Shown piece after piece: positions 1 to 13,284 of a stretch of DNA of 64,000 bases. The DNA is from Bagarius yarrelli. Its lineage: Eukaryota > Chordata > Actinopteri > Siluriformes > Sisoridae. The notes beneath the pieces were generated by a model. It was not told the DNA's origin. It did no database searches and worked only from the letters and a program-made list of their open reading frames with translations. Where the stretch lies: contig VCAZ01000015.1 in NCBI GenBank assembly GCA_005784505.1, positions 2,340,668-2,404,667 of the forward strand. The letters run 5' to 3'. The translations under genes were made by a program, and so were the position numbers. The first letter of the stretch is position 1. Every line of letters starts with the position of its first letter.

Positions 1-824
1 ATTTTGCGCTTCTAGCAATAGCATAACATTTAAAATTAAATTAATCAGACGACCTGTTTGTTTAGGATTTGCATTTAAGTTCCTTGTATACACAGTGCTC
101 AACTATAATTTAGCAAGCGGTGAGCACATTAGAGTAACACTCTTATTTTACATGTGCGACTGTCTTGGATTTGTCTTAAATTTCTGTGTTACGTAATGAG
201 GAAATGTTTAGCTGTTGAATGCCTGTTTGACTCCATATTAGAGAAATAAATTGTTAATTGCAAAGTTAACATTTGTTTGATAGTTTTTTAATAAATTCGG
301 AGGAATCTGAAGAATCCAAGACGAATGTATCATATCAGCTTGGTCTCATTTCCTTAATTGTGTTAACTTGTGTTAATTTGTAAAAGAAGTAAATGAAACT
401 AAATGTTGTAACTAAGTGATAATGAAGGTGCCCAAGTTATTGAAAACCACGATTTTTGGATGTAATATTATCAATACTGCTTGTCTTTTTTGCAAGATTA
501 CAACTTTTCTTGGGTTAAAAAAAATACAAAATCATCCAGATTAAACAATGCTAAAAGTTGGTACGGCCATCATAAGGCAGATTTCTGTTTTTAACCTATC
601 CCTTCTGTGTGTTTAATGCTGGCGGTGTGTTGTTGTCCTGTCGAGTGGAAGATGTTTCTAATTTGCCCTTCGCCATGGACTGAGGGAGAAATGATTAGAG
701 AGGAGGAAATTGGAGGATTAAAATTGTCTGCTTGAACTTCCTGAGCTCCGCTTGCTCCCTCTTGGTGTCTGTGCTGAGGGACCTGCAGCCTCAGGCGTTG
801 CAGGCAGAACAGCATTTCCAGCTT

Positions 825-825
<1 letters not shown>

Positions 826-856
<31 letters not shown>
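826..856. repeat. (CA)n microsatellite
   Basis: An uninterrupted CA dinucleotide run of about 31 bases. Confidence 0.95.
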
Positions 857-858
<2 letters not shown>

Positions 859-2562
859 TAACTTAGGGTTTGTGCTTGGTGTGGGAGCAATGAACACACA
901 CTGAGCTCACAGTCAGACTCAATTTGTTAATGTGTGCAGCATTACCAGCCCTGGGTGTCTCATCACTCGCCCAGTGGAGACAGAATTAATTTGTCATTGA
1001 GTGACAGAACAAGATGTTGAAAAGTGCAGTTCAGACTTGGTAAAATAAAAATTATTTAGTTCAGATGAAAAACCAAAGCTATTTTTAATACTAGCTTTCA
1101 AAAAAGCGATCCACCAAAATTAAAGTAAAATAAGAGGTTATGATAGGACAAAATCCTATTAAAACCTTAAAACATAGTTCCAGTTGTATAATATATGAGT
1201 CAATAGTACTTATTTATTTATTCTAAAATGTTCTAAAAGAGCATTTTTTCCAACATCCTAATGATGATTAGGATTCCATCCTATTCATAAAATAGTGTGT
1301 TAAATCTTTTTCTTGGATCCTTTACTCAGCATGTTTTGCTTTTAATTTCTGAGAAATTCTTGAAGACTTTAGGCAGAAGCTGCAATATCTGCTCAAATGT
1401 TGAATGTCTTTGGGAGATACTGGTGCCTGAGGCTACACTTACTTTGTGTTATGATATCTGAGCAGAGAAGGGAAGTGTCTAGCATCTGTGTCTCACTTAT
1501 TAGAAACTAGTCATGTCTAGCGTTGCTGTGCAAATTAACATTATTATTCTTGCATGTAGTTTGTGAAAATATTGATGAGGTGCCATTTAATGTGCTGTGA
1601 AATTCTTAAGTCTTGTTGTCTAACTTATGTCATGTTGGCTCAAGAACAAGATAATTTTAAGGAACAGAAATCTAATTTGGACTTCACTTTGTGTTAAAAT
1701 CAGTTGATGCGAGGAAGATTGAATTTGGAGTCCATCCAGGATGTTAAATGCTAATATATGTTAGTTATTTTGTACTTTTATCACTGCTTTTCAGCATAAA
1801 CTACCTGGTTTGGATAGTTTAAAGATAGATAGATTTATATAATAATAATAAACATAAAAGTTCTTCTTTATTAAAATGTAATATAATTTAAATGCAAAAA
1901 AAATCTGATTAGTAGTTAAGATGATCGGCTGAACCAGGAAAAGTGTTTAAAAAAGAACAGAAATGCTAAAAGGTGTCTCTATTAGTCCAGATCATCAATC
2001 CATATAAAATAATTTTCTTATACTCTTATACAGAATGTAATGTAATGTGTTTTGTCATAAAAGATGATTAAAAAACAAATTATTTTCATTAATTCAAATA
2101 AATCCTAAATTCCTAACAAAGAATTTTCCATATGGATTTTAATGATTAGGGAGAAGCTGTAAAAATATTTGGATTGACTAGATATTTTTTTTATTTTAGT
2201 TTTTAATTAGGCATCTAAACTTTTTGTTAAAAATATTACATTAACAAATCATTCAGGGTTTCACCTGCAACTACACAACAATGTGTAACTTATTTATATC
2301 TTTTTTTGTTTCTTGTCATCATTTCATAACTAATTACACAACGACCCAAGGTGGCCAACAACTTATTAAACATTTCTCTAGGGCTATACACAAAGTAAAG
2401 CAAAGTACCTCTGGTCATTTAAAAGTAGAGGTTGTTCATGGATTAAATGTATAACCGACTCCTATGTGGACACCGAACCGTAGGATTACTTCAGAACCTC
2501 AGGATCCTTGATGTCCGTCTGTTTTCCTCTGTGACACTTCTACCCTTCTCCCTCATCTAAAA

Positions 2563-2579
2563 CCCCCCCCCCCCCCCCC
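2563..2579. repeat. poly-C tract
   Basis: Seventeen consecutive C residues, an unusual homopolymer for this AT-rich sequence and a possible sequencing-length artefact. Confidence 0.9.
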
Positions 2580-3144
2580 TAGTGTCTTTCCAATAACCAG
2601 TCTACCCGGTCATCTAAGTGGCACTAGGTGTCTGTTCTGTGGTATAAAGGAATCAGTTGTGTGAAAGAGATGCGTGTGAAATCCTTGCTGTCTGGGGCAG
2701 GTCAGGGTTCACCATGTGAGAAAAAGGACCCCTTTCTATTCCTGGCATGGCTCTGTAAGGAACGGCGCTCTCGGCAGGAGACACCCCCCCTTCACCAGTT
2801 CTCCAGCTCTATCTTCCTGTCCTACTCACTCTGGTCTCTCCCCATCTCTCCCCAGAGAAACGTGGCTACCAGCCAAGACAGCTGGCTCTTTTAGGCTCGG
2901 CCTGGTGCTCTCTAAGGCTTGTCTTGTTTCGAACAATGAAAGTGAAGATGCTGTCTGTGATAGAGAGCTTATGAGAAAGAGAAATGCCTTGTCTCTGCTC
3001 TGCAGAAATAAGATGGCTCATTATCAAACTGCCGTCAGCTTTAGAGCTCTACAGCTGACATCGTCCTTGGTGGTAGATCCATACTGTACTTAATTCTGAT
3101 TAATCTTCTAGCTAATGAAAACTGGTTGACTTATACGTTTATAA

Positions 3145-3148
<4 letters not shown>

Positions 3149-3215
<67 letters not shown>
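3149..3215. repeat. (AT)n microsatellite
   Basis: About 67 bases of pure AT dinucleotide, self-complementary and able to extrude as a hairpin. Confidence 0.95.
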
Positions 3216-3218
<3 letters not shown>

Positions 3219-3321
3219 GTGTTCATTTTGGAACTGTAAAAAAAGAGAGCAAAGTACTGATTGGCTGTTCGATAATATGTTCATTCTGCAAGATCCGTCG
3301 TAGTGTGATTTGTTTGGTGCC

Positions 3322-3336
3322 ATGGCACTATGCCAT
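3322..3336. promoter_or_regulatory. possible NFI binding site
   Basis: ATGGCACTATGCCAT fits the NFI core TGGC(N5)GCCA exactly and is palindromic outside its centre. It is about 21 kb upstream of nfia. About one such 8-base match per 64 kb is expected by chance, so this is weak. Confidence 0.25.
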
Positions 3337-3656
3337 TCATGGCAGCTTTTACAGACAGTTATAGAGACAGCACCACAGGATTCACACTGTTTGGTTGTGT
3401 GCTATAATTTTTTTGCCTTTTCTTTACTCCTATTCCAGTCCACCATCATTACTGTTTGTTTGTAAAGTATTGACTGTCATGTTGATATTCATCTTTTCCT
3501 GAACGTGTATCCAGTGTTTTAAGTAAGGTGTGTGAATTTGTATGCAAGTATGCATAATGTGTGTTTCTTGGGAGTTGTCATTTTTTTAATAGACGTGGAA
3601 AAAAATGGAAACGGATTCCAAAAACACCATCTGGTATTTGGAGGAGTGTATTTGTC

Positions 3657-3688
3657 TGTGTGTGTGTGTGTGTGTGTATGTGTGTGTT
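3657..3688. repeat. (TG)n microsatellite
   Basis: TG run with one TATG interruption. Confidence 0.9.
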
Positions 3689-4016
3689 GGGGGGAAAGTG
3701 GTGGTGGTGAGAAGTGATCCTTTTTTCTGCCTAGCCCTCTTGGTCTTGAGCCATCCGCAACTCTGCTGCCAAAAAAAAGGTGTCAGTCGCCGATGATGGG
3801 GAGGCAGGAGGGGGTGTATGTGTGGTGTGTGTTTGTGGGTGTGGGGATTTATCACTGGAACCTGGCCAGTGCTATTAACTCCTCCAGTCCACACTCACCT
3901 GCTCTAGAATATCTCATGAAATGATCTACAAACTTTTATTTTGCGTTTTTTAAAGGAGATTTAAACTTTTGATGTGGTCACACATCAAGTTTATTTATTC
4001 GTTAACAACTTGAAAC

Positions 4017-4182
4017 TTGGTCCTGGAGAGTTTAGCTCCAACCCTAACCGAACACAGCTGAACCAACTAATAAAAATCTTGCTAGGTTTACTTCAAACTT
4101 ACAGGCGAAGGTGTCAAGGCACATTAGAGCTAAACTCTGCAGTACACCGGCCCTCCAGGACCGAGATTGCCCACTCCTGTCT
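4017..4182. mobile_element. short non-autonomous DNA transposon (hAT-like), 5' end truncated
   Basis: The ends are inverted repeats: the left has GGTCCTGGAGAGTTTAGCTC and the right contains GAGCTAAACTCTGC and GGCCCTCCAGGACC, its approximate reverse complement. The right end continues to a motif, GAGATTGCCCACTCCTG, that I recognise from abundant fish MITEs. The matching outer bases are missing on the left. No coding capacity and no clear target-site duplication. Confidence 0.65.
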
Positions 4183-5089
4183 TAACCCGCTAATGACCAT
4201 TTATCGGTTTAAAGTATAGTTTCTAAATCTGTATGTGCAGGTACTTACTTAAATTATTTCAGCAGCTCAGTTGACTATCAGGCCTATATGTTAAGTTTAA
4301 TTCTTGTCTTTATGAGTTTTTCAAAACGAAATGATTTTCTATAAATTTGAGAGGGTTGATTGCAGACTAAGTAAAGTTGCATCAGTAAATTTAAATCTCA
4401 TGAACAGTTAATGCAACAATGGCGCTGCCCCTTAAAGTCAGTACGATTAGCACTGATATAGAGCCCGGATTTCAGGTTTAGACGTAGATAGATTTGTTAG
4501 CTGCATTACAACAATCTGGTTATACACTGATTTAATTTTTAATCTCAAACGTATTTGGCTGAAGCCCCACATACCAACAGGCCAGCTCTGCTAACTGTCC
4601 AGATCCTATAAGAACGTGCTTTCCCTTTATGTGCCACAGTAACTGTCATGTGAAAAGAATAATCCTCTATGAACCTCATGTCCAAATCATACATTTCTGA
4701 AGGCGTAGTAGAATATGGACCACATTTGCAGCATGCACAGCTGGTTAAGCTGGTGAAACTCACAGTGGAACTGTGAGACAGAGAGAGACACAGAGAAAAC
4801 CCAAAGTAATTGAATTGTTATCGGAACATAGGGTTGAATCTTACCATATTTGGGCAGATATTTTTTTGCATGGCATGATCTGCGTGTTTTAAATAGGGTT
4901 ATACTGACTGACCTTAATTATAGCTGATTTGTCAATCATACTAATGTGTGGATTATTCCAGCAATTAAAATAAAGATTGTCACTTAATTCATTAACAGCC
5001 AGGAAAGGATTAGGTTAGATTATAATGTGTTTGCGGTGCCAGTAAGGGCAGGACACACAGAGGATATGTGTGTGTGTAAGAGGGAGGGT

Positions 5090-5136
<47 letters not shown>
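5090..5136. repeat. (GA)n microsatellite
   Basis: GA run with AAAG interruptions. A second pure GA tract lies at 5478-5510. Confidence 0.9.
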
Positions 5137-5170
5137 TTTTGACTTTGTACAATCCGTTATTTTAAGTCAT

Positions 5171-5306
5171 ATTCCATCCATCCATTGTCTAGACCTGCTT
5201 ATTCCTAATCAGGGTCATGGGGGGGGGGTTCCCAGCTGTCAATGGGTGAAAGGCAGGGACAGGTCACCAGAACACATACAGACAAACAACTATACACATT
5301 CACACA
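5171..5306. repeat. remnant of a common teleost interspersed repeat
   Basis: Starts with ATCCATCCATTGTCTAGACC, goes through a CAGGGTCATGG motif and ends near CACATTCACAC, the order found in a repeat widespread in fish genomes. It is degraded. I recognise the type but not a family name. Confidence 0.5.
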
Positions 5307-5475
5307 AGTCATATTAAACTTAATTAATTCAGGTTGGACCTAATAAACAAACAAACAAACCCAAACAAATAAATACTTTAAACAAATATTTTAATGAATT
5401 ATGTGAAACATAATGTCATCATTAAGTTTAGTTCTGGTGCAATATATAGTCCGCTATTACAGAATATACAGTCAA

Positions 5476-5477
<2 letters not shown>

Positions 5478-5510
<33 letters not shown>
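5478..5510. repeat. (GA)n microsatellite
   Basis: About 33 bases of uninterrupted GA. Confidence 0.95.
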
Positions 5511-5514
<4 letters not shown>

Positions 5515-8500
5515 AGGAAAGAAAAAGTAAGACATTTTTTTGCAGTGCACCACCAAATCAGAAGTTTTAAAAAACTTTAGGTTTTACAAAAAGCTTGGCA
5601 GATAATTTACACAAAACACTGCAACTTGCAAAACTCCAATTAGCCAATGATAACCGCACTAACAACAAGCAGTTGTACCCATATCAGTAGTAATATAAGC
5701 ATAATCTCCTGTTTTATAGCCCTCCCTGTGGTAAAAATCTTAAAGGAATCATATTCACGCAGGCCTGAACTGAATCATATCCTAGCTGAACTCAACTGCA
5801 CTCAATTAGCAGTGAACTGAAGTGTATCGATTTGTTGCTTTCTGTTTATATCATACCATAGACTGTGTATCGGAATGTGCATCCTATTGTATGAAGGAGG
5901 GAAAATTAACATTCTGCTTAGATGATCTAATCCCACAGTACAGGTCACACATATATGTAACAATACAACATCTCTGATGTTAAAAATTCAGTTGTGCTGA
6001 CCGAAGCTTCTATCTCAGCACAGTGACTAAGTGGATAAAAGAAAAGCCCAGGCTTACAACTTAGATTTGCATCTGCAATGCTGAATTATTAGCTATATAC
6101 ATGGTGCATGTAATAATTCTAAGCACTGGTTTGTCCTATTCTCCTCACCCTCTTCACCCATTTCTAATTAGGTTGATTTAGAGCAGTGCATTTTTCACAG
6201 AGAGACCCCATTATTTATTCCTGTCTGGCAAAGGGCACACCATGACCCGTAGAAGCCTGTCCCCACTTTACACTTATCTGATACAGGAATCCGCTGCCCC
6301 TCTGATGCTGGGAGGAGCCATTGTCTTTGTTGCCACACACAAAAGTAACACTAAAGTTCTTAAGAAGATACTTGATTTTAGATGTGTCAAGATTGAAAGA
6401 GAATCAGGTGACAGACATTCTGGCTGTAAATTCTGGGTCATGTATGTTTCATGTCTCTCTTCTCTGTACTCTGTTTCTCTCTCCTCTCTGAGAAGATTAA
6501 ATGGAGAGCCAGCTGTATCCAGAGGACAAGCTGCCATAGGCCTGTCCAAGGTGACCCCTGGCAAAGCTGGCAGCACATCTGTAGCCCTGACACATCCAGG
6601 ATCCCTTAGGCCCCCTAGTGTCCTAGGTTTCTGCCAGGGAGACTATAGCAGAGACCCTGGCTGCTCTCCTTTTTTAGTCCTCTGTGAGCAGTGCTAAAGG
6701 GCAAAGTGGATACGGTTGAAATATGCTGAGGTTATGGAGCACATAAGTAGATCATTTAGAATTGGCCTGTTGGTAATGGAAGATATCGTTTCATGTCAAT
6801 TTAAACTGCATCAACTGTGATTCATGGCGGAACATCTGTCAGTCAGCTTTCTGTTCAACTGACTGTCATATTTGTCTTTTATTGCTGTTTAATAGACCCT
6901 GTAGGTATACATTTATGGCATGCAGGTATATACTGTGTGTATAAAGATACACGATTCACATTGTCTTTCTAAGTAGATGTGTTTTTTTTTTAATCTAATG
7001 GGTTCATTAATGATGTTAACTGGTAAGCATGCAAGTACTCATACTGATCACAGATCTTCCCACTTGAGTGGTGGCCAGAGCTTGAAAGCTCCAGCATGGT
7101 CAGCTGAAGACAAAGCCAGTGTCTCTATAACTGGAGACATCCCCTCGCAATCAGTGCTGCCAGTCAGGATGCTCTTCATTGCAGATCTAAGCTATCATCC
7201 AGTCTACGTAGGTCTTAATTGCTTCCATCCTCCAGTGCCTGGGTGGGCTTTCCCTGAAACTCGAAGCTAATTTCATTTATATCGCTTTCTGCCAAATCCA
7301 GCAAGTTAGATACTCCTCAGTGGGAAAACTGGTATAGTTTGTTTCATAAGTGACTTAGTTTAGATTAAAGACTCAAAAAAATTACCTCTCTGTTGTGATA
7401 TGAGTGACACAGAAAAGGTTTGCTTGCCCATATTTTTGTCAAAGTTTGCATAAGTAGTACTGTGAAACGTTGATGTGTATGGTGCAGGTACTGGCACAGG
7501 TGCAGCACAGGAAGAAGAGGCTGAAATACGAGCCAGCTGCAGGAGACCAGCCCTGATGGTCGACTGGGAGCATTAATGGAGCAGATTGGATATCCCAGCA
7601 GCGGGAAGTTGGGGGACGGGACTCAAGGGGAAACAAGCATAAATAAGCTTCTCAGGTCATACATTTCTTAGCTGGAAGGAAATGTAAGTAGAACCAGTGG
7701 AAGTGAATGAAAAGGAGATTTAAACAATAAATAAGAAAGCCAGTAAGGTTAAGTAGGCCTATAAATGACAGTCTAAGCTTAAATCCCATCCACCTGGAAG
7801 ACCCTGGGCGACCTATCTGCTGACTGTCTAGTAGTAATTTGAAGTAATTTCATGGTGTACTCTCGCCCAACACATGCACAGTGTATTAGAGTGTAAATTA
7901 GATATGGTGTTGATCTTTGGCATTTGGTACCACCTGGTGGTACATAAGTGCAACTGAGATACAAGAAATGTCTGTTTATCTGGCCTGGATGATAATAGGT
8001 CTTTATTTGTGGATGTATATGTAGCTTATGAAATGTCTGTTGCTAATTAAAGATGAATAAAAGATATCAGTATCTCTGTAACCATGACTAATTGTTTGTG
8101 GTTTTCATTTTGAGATATTATTTCACCCTTACGTTTTTATGCCAAGGCATTTATCATTGATACCTAAAATCAATCAGAATAAACTTTTATGTACAATGCT
8201 GATTAAGATGCAAATTGCTGCTGTTTTGACACGCATGGACGGGTTTACGAGCCCTGTGCATTTTGGAGTGTGACATCATTATTAGCTAACACCTCTGAGG
8301 CCCGGCCCCTTTGTAAACTTTGCTGACTTTGCTTCCTTTGAAACCTTGGCCAGATGGCATGTTTGCTCTCATCTCTATCGCCTGATTTCCTTTGCTGCCC
8401 AGGCTCCCTCTGCCCAACCCCTCCTCCTGAACATGGTGTCAGGTAGTCACTGTAAAAGAGGTGCAGGGGGGTATAGTTTTTCACCTGCTCCTTGTGTAGG

Positions 8501-10979
8501 ACCCCTGCTGAGAGCAAGCTGTTCCCTCAGTGCCCTCCTGTGAACGACACCAGCACATGGACACACCTGTCCCGCTTCTCTCATGCCTCCCACCTTCTCT
8601 CCACTCAAGAGGATGTACGTTAATAAACAGGCTACAGAACCAGTCATTAGGGTGAACATTACAGCTATTAAAAATAATTATAAACCTCCTGAGGTGAGAG
8701 AGCAGTTACTAGTGAGGAGCTGAAATGAGGGCTGGGCTACAGTAACTTGCTATTTAAGTGTCACCTGGAGGGTGGTATCCTCCACTGAGAGAAAGTTTAT
8801 GGCCTGTGTGGCATAGGGCTGTGCTGGTCCAGAGAATGTGCAGGCAGCTGAAAGGGGAGGAGGGAAACCACTCATTGTTTAGTATCTTTGCCTGACTGTA
8901 GCTAATAAAACTACACTAGACCTGAGGGGAAGCAGCTGAACTTCCTGTAGTGGTTGTATTTATTTATTCGGGGGATCCATTTCAGGTCTCTTGAGCAGCC
9001 TGTAAACAAAAAAGAGCTTTCCTTTGCTCCAGATTGCCTGTTTTACCCTTATTTATTTATAATTCCCTGAAACCACTTTGTGCTGCAACTTGATAGCTCC
9101 TTCCTTGTGAAAATGCCGGTTTCATCAGGATTCTAAAAAAGAATACCCCCCTCCCTATACCTTGTTTTTCCCCTTTTTCAATTTTTTTTTCCTTTTTTGT
9201 CTCTTAATTCCGGCCCCTAGCCACTCACGCAAATAAATACCATTCTACTTAAACATACATTGGCTAATTAATCTGTTCCATCTGTTTTGCTTTCTTCATT
9301 GCTTCCATGACACAGACATTTCCGAATCAGATTTGGATCTTATTGTGTTGATAAGTGGAACATTATGAAGAAAAGCTGGAAAAATACAATTGAAAGGGAA
9401 CAGACGGATCAAATAAACAGACGTTAATCTTTTCCGATTTCACAGTCGCTAAAACAGACATTGAGGTTTTTGGTGAGATGTTAGTTAGAATTTTACTTTT
9501 TTTTTTTTTTTTTTATAAAGATGCTGTTAAAGAAAACTGGCAAAAACAGTTAAAAACTGATGAAAAATAGAAAGATGTAAAACATCTTGTGAGGGTTTTT
9601 CATTTTCTTTCACATATTTGCTCATTACAGCATAGCATAGGCTAGCATAGCATAGCATAGCAGTTTTTTAGGTTCAGCTTTGCTACAGCTTGATGAGTAT
9701 TTAATGCTATGTTATTGTTTGCTGTTGGTAAAAGCAAGAGCAGATGATGCATATGCAGTTCGTGTGTGTCTCCCGAGGAACGGCAGGTTTCACAGACAAT
9801 TGTTGCTCGACTTTGAAACATCTGGTCAACCAACTGGGAATTTGTCTCTATTCCCTCTTGTGGAATACGGCCGTGACTGTTAGACTTGTAATATTTAAAG
9901 AAAAGGGTACTTTTTGTACTTTACTTAACCTTACAAAAGAGTATTTGGGAACTGACTGCAGGGCATGTTACAGATAATTCCCTGGACATGACAGAGATGC
10001 CTAGAAATTTTCCCATAGAGAACCACAGCATCTTTTTTTAATTCATCTTTAATGTTGCTAATGAACGTGTGCATGTATATACTGTACATATGCATATTTA
10101 TATACATAAATAAATATTAAACCCCCCCACATTTTTTACTTCCTCTAATTTATAGTACTATAATACTGAGTTTACGGAATGTGAATTATACACTAAAACA
10201 AAATGTTCTACAGATTTTCGACCAAAAACATTACAGTTATAAGTAAATAAGGCAACTTTAACAGGAGTAAAATGAAATGTAAAATGTTTGACAGAAATTT
10301 AAAACTAACAGGAATTGATTAAAACAATCATACTTTAATTATATATTAGAATTAAAAATACATATAAAATATATACAAATGTATAACATAAAATATAATA
10401 AATAATCTAATCTAAAACATATATATGAACAAAAACAAACATATTTTTTTGTTAATTAGCACCTTCTTGTTATTAAAAGGTCAAAAAGCAAAACTAATAA
10501 AACAGTGTATGATGTAAAATATAATAAATAATTAATATGAAATGCAAATAGGAAAAACATATGTGTATGTTGGTTTTCAATTAGCAACTATAAGTTAAAA
10601 GCATTAAAAAAACATCGCTAACCATATTCAACCTACATTAGAAAAACATGTAGACTTTCTAATCTCGCACGTTCTTATATACTGTTTGAGAAGAAATCTA
10701 TTTGAAGCATGCTGTTGGTGGGAACGCGTGTTAAAGAGTTTATGTAGTAGATTGGACATGTCTGTCGTGTTGAAATGACGACGTCATCTTTTGTGTGAAA
10801 GAGCTGTTGTTTAACATAAACCAAAAACATACATTTTGATGGCGGGTAACGAGCCCAAGTACTAGCTGTAGGCTAGCTGACACTATGAATACCAGCCATT
10901 TTGTGTAGTGGAGCTGGAGGCCGTTTACTGATATTTTTTATGATAAGTTTAAAATGCTCTCACTCTGTCTCTCTCTCCT

Positions 10980-10984
<5 letters not shown>

Positions 10985-11017
<33 letters not shown>
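10985..11017. repeat. (CT)n microsatellite
   Basis: About 33 bases of CT, flanked on the left by an imperfect CT-rich lead-in. Confidence 0.95.
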
Positions 11018-11021
<4 letters not shown>

Positions 11022-13203
11022 CTGTCTCACTGTCGGTTCCTCTAAAAGGTCTAGGTAGTGGCCTTGCACAACTGTTACCGCATGCAACTCCTCTCTGACA
11101 GCTGTTCCTTCCAGAGGCTGGGTCTGAATATTCATGATGGTTGTATTCCCTTGGCCTATAGGCTGCAGCTGTCCCCACACAAATGCACACACACACATAC
11201 ACACGCATTTAGACATGTTATACCCCAGCTCTCAATATCTTGACAAAAACTTTAACCTAAAATAAAAGTAAACCAATGTTTCTCTTTATATTTTTGTACA
11301 TTTGCTAGTACCCACACATTCTGTCTGCTACAGACTTTAGTTTGAGCTCTGTCGGCATTTGCACATTCTTTTAACCATTTCTCTTATTTTGGTTAAAATC
11401 ACTGTTCTGTTTCTTCAGGTCAAAGTGTTTATAAGAATTGCTGAGGTCATGCAGCAGGTTTGGGCTATTACCAGTTTATGAATGATGGGACCAGGCAGAC
11501 TAATATGGTCCTGGAACTTCAGTCAGATGTGCCACATCCTTTATTGGTTCCGTGGGCTTGTCCAATTCTGCCAGCGGCTATTTAATTTTTGTCTCTTCAT
11601 TCTTGTCTAATCTGCTGTGGGTCTGGACCCAGTGCCAGACAGTGTTAGATCGCAATCTAAAATCCTTTTCTAACATTAAGTTTAACTATTGGTAGATCAC
11701 TTAAGATGATGGTATGGTAAGGATGACAGACTAAAAGTCTGCCTTATGTTTGGGATGGTATAATTATTTTTTTGTCTATGACTTTTTCGGTCCTTGTTTA
11801 AGAGACAGGCTAATGTATCGCATGCGTTTGATTAAAGTTAAGAGGAAGTTCTCTCTTATCTGCCCTACGTTCCAGTGCAACTCTAAGCATACTTTATCAA
11901 ATAAATGAGTGCTCGGAGTGTTATTTTCAAGATGGAGCAAAAGGACAACAGGGCAACGGTGAGACTAATGAAGGTGTGATGAGGAATGAAGACATAATAC
12001 ACACACACCCTGTTGCACCCCTCTTGCCCCTTGCTGACCAGTTGGGCTGGGTGACGTGAGTAATGGTGTCACGGTGTCCCACTTCTCTCCTCTACATCCT
12101 TTATCTCCACCTGACGCCAGTCTATGTTGTACTCTCTCATTGGTTGCTTTCATCCATCACTTCTGCTGGCAGGAAGCTCAAGAATGCTTAATTCTTTTCT
12201 ACATCTTTAGGAACATTCACTGCCTGTCCTTTAGCTGTAGGCACCTGGTTGTGATCAGAATGTGTAATTAAACAGTAATCAAATAAAAATACACAGAGTA
12301 TGTTATGTCTGATGTGTAACATTTGAAGTACTGCATAAACAAGGAAGAAAAAGAGGTTTAGAAAAGTATCTACATTAATAGTTTTTATGCTGGATTGTTA
12401 TTGATTTATTGATCTTATATGTATCATTTTATATTCAGTGTAAAAATATAAACAGATTGATTCAGTTTATCTATTTAATATTAACATTTCACACAACCAG
12501 AAGTCTCCTTAACAGGGTATATAGTGCAGTATTTAGTGCAGGATGTGTGTGTTGTGGAATAGGGGCATTGTAACACCTTTATGACCCTACAGAAATAGAG
12601 GTCTACAGAAAAAAATGATCTTACCAGTAATGATTTGCAGTGGATTTTATGCTGATGAAAATGTGTGTGTACTTTTACGTTTTTTTATAATATGCATGTG
12701 ACGTCCTGAAATTTGGGTTTATTCTCCAAAGCATCCTATTTCTATGTTTTAACATATGTATGTTTACTGTAAGTTTTATCTGTAACAGAATATAGAACTG
12801 TGTGTATTTTTAAACGATTAGTTTGACATTGTTGTAAGACCCAGATGTAGTTGCGGACTTTGGCCTTTAGAGGGCGACATTGTTTTAAACAGCAGCTCAA
12901 AAGCTTTCTAGCGTGTTTATTGCTTTAAAAGTGTGTAACAAAAGACTTCAGTGGCACAATAAACTTTAGTGACCCCAGTAATCACATAATTATTTTATTT
13001 CGTCTTAACACATTTTTGTAACCTTACAATAAATTGTTACAATTGGTAACAATACATATATTAAGCCTGGATGCAAAATGCAACAATTCATATTTTTTCA
13101 GTGTCTTAGGTGAAATAATGGTGAAATACATCTAAAAAGCTCAAATAAATGTAAAATAATAATTTATAATGCTTATGCATCATTAGCAAATTTTAAATAA
13201 ATA

Positions 13204-13207
<4 letters not shown>

Positions 13208-13282
<75 letters not shown>
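13208..13282. repeat. (AT)n microsatellite
   Basis: About 75 bases of pure AT, the longest AT run in the window. Confidence 0.95.

Positions 13283-13284
<2 letters not shown>

Larger units (their letters stand above)
1..4016. other. upstream non-coding region, far 5' part
   Basis: AT-rich sequence without a supportable gene. It contains (CA)n at 826-856, a small perfect hairpin at 1255-1274 (8-bp arms with TAAT cores), a 17-base C tract at 2563-2579, a (AT)n run at 3149-3215 and (TG)n at 3657-3688. An NFI-type palindrome occurs at 3322-3336. The stretch 640-800 is more complex in composition but I cannot assign a role. Confidence 0.6.
4183..13207. other. upstream non-coding region, second part
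   Basis: No supportable gene. The ORF at 6242-6697 (151 codons) has no recognisable motif and reads as chance. Repeats are GA runs at 5090-5136 and 5478-5510, a dispersed repeat remnant at 5171-5306, T tract at 9497-9514, a GCATA pentamer tandem at about 9627-9662 and CT repeats at 10985-11017. 10060-10600 is very AT-rich. 8250-8530, 9190-9450 and 11400-11650 are complex stretches that could be conserved elements. Confidence 0.55.

Noticed and set aside
6242..6697. 151-codon plus-strand ORF, one of the longest in the window
   Set aside because: No recognisable domain, no splice context, a competing ORF on the other strand, and a composition like other non-coding DNA here.
9627..9662. Regular GCATA units considered as a CRISPR-like or binding-site array
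   Set aside because: Simple five-base tandem with no spacers, a slippage product in a eukaryotic genome.
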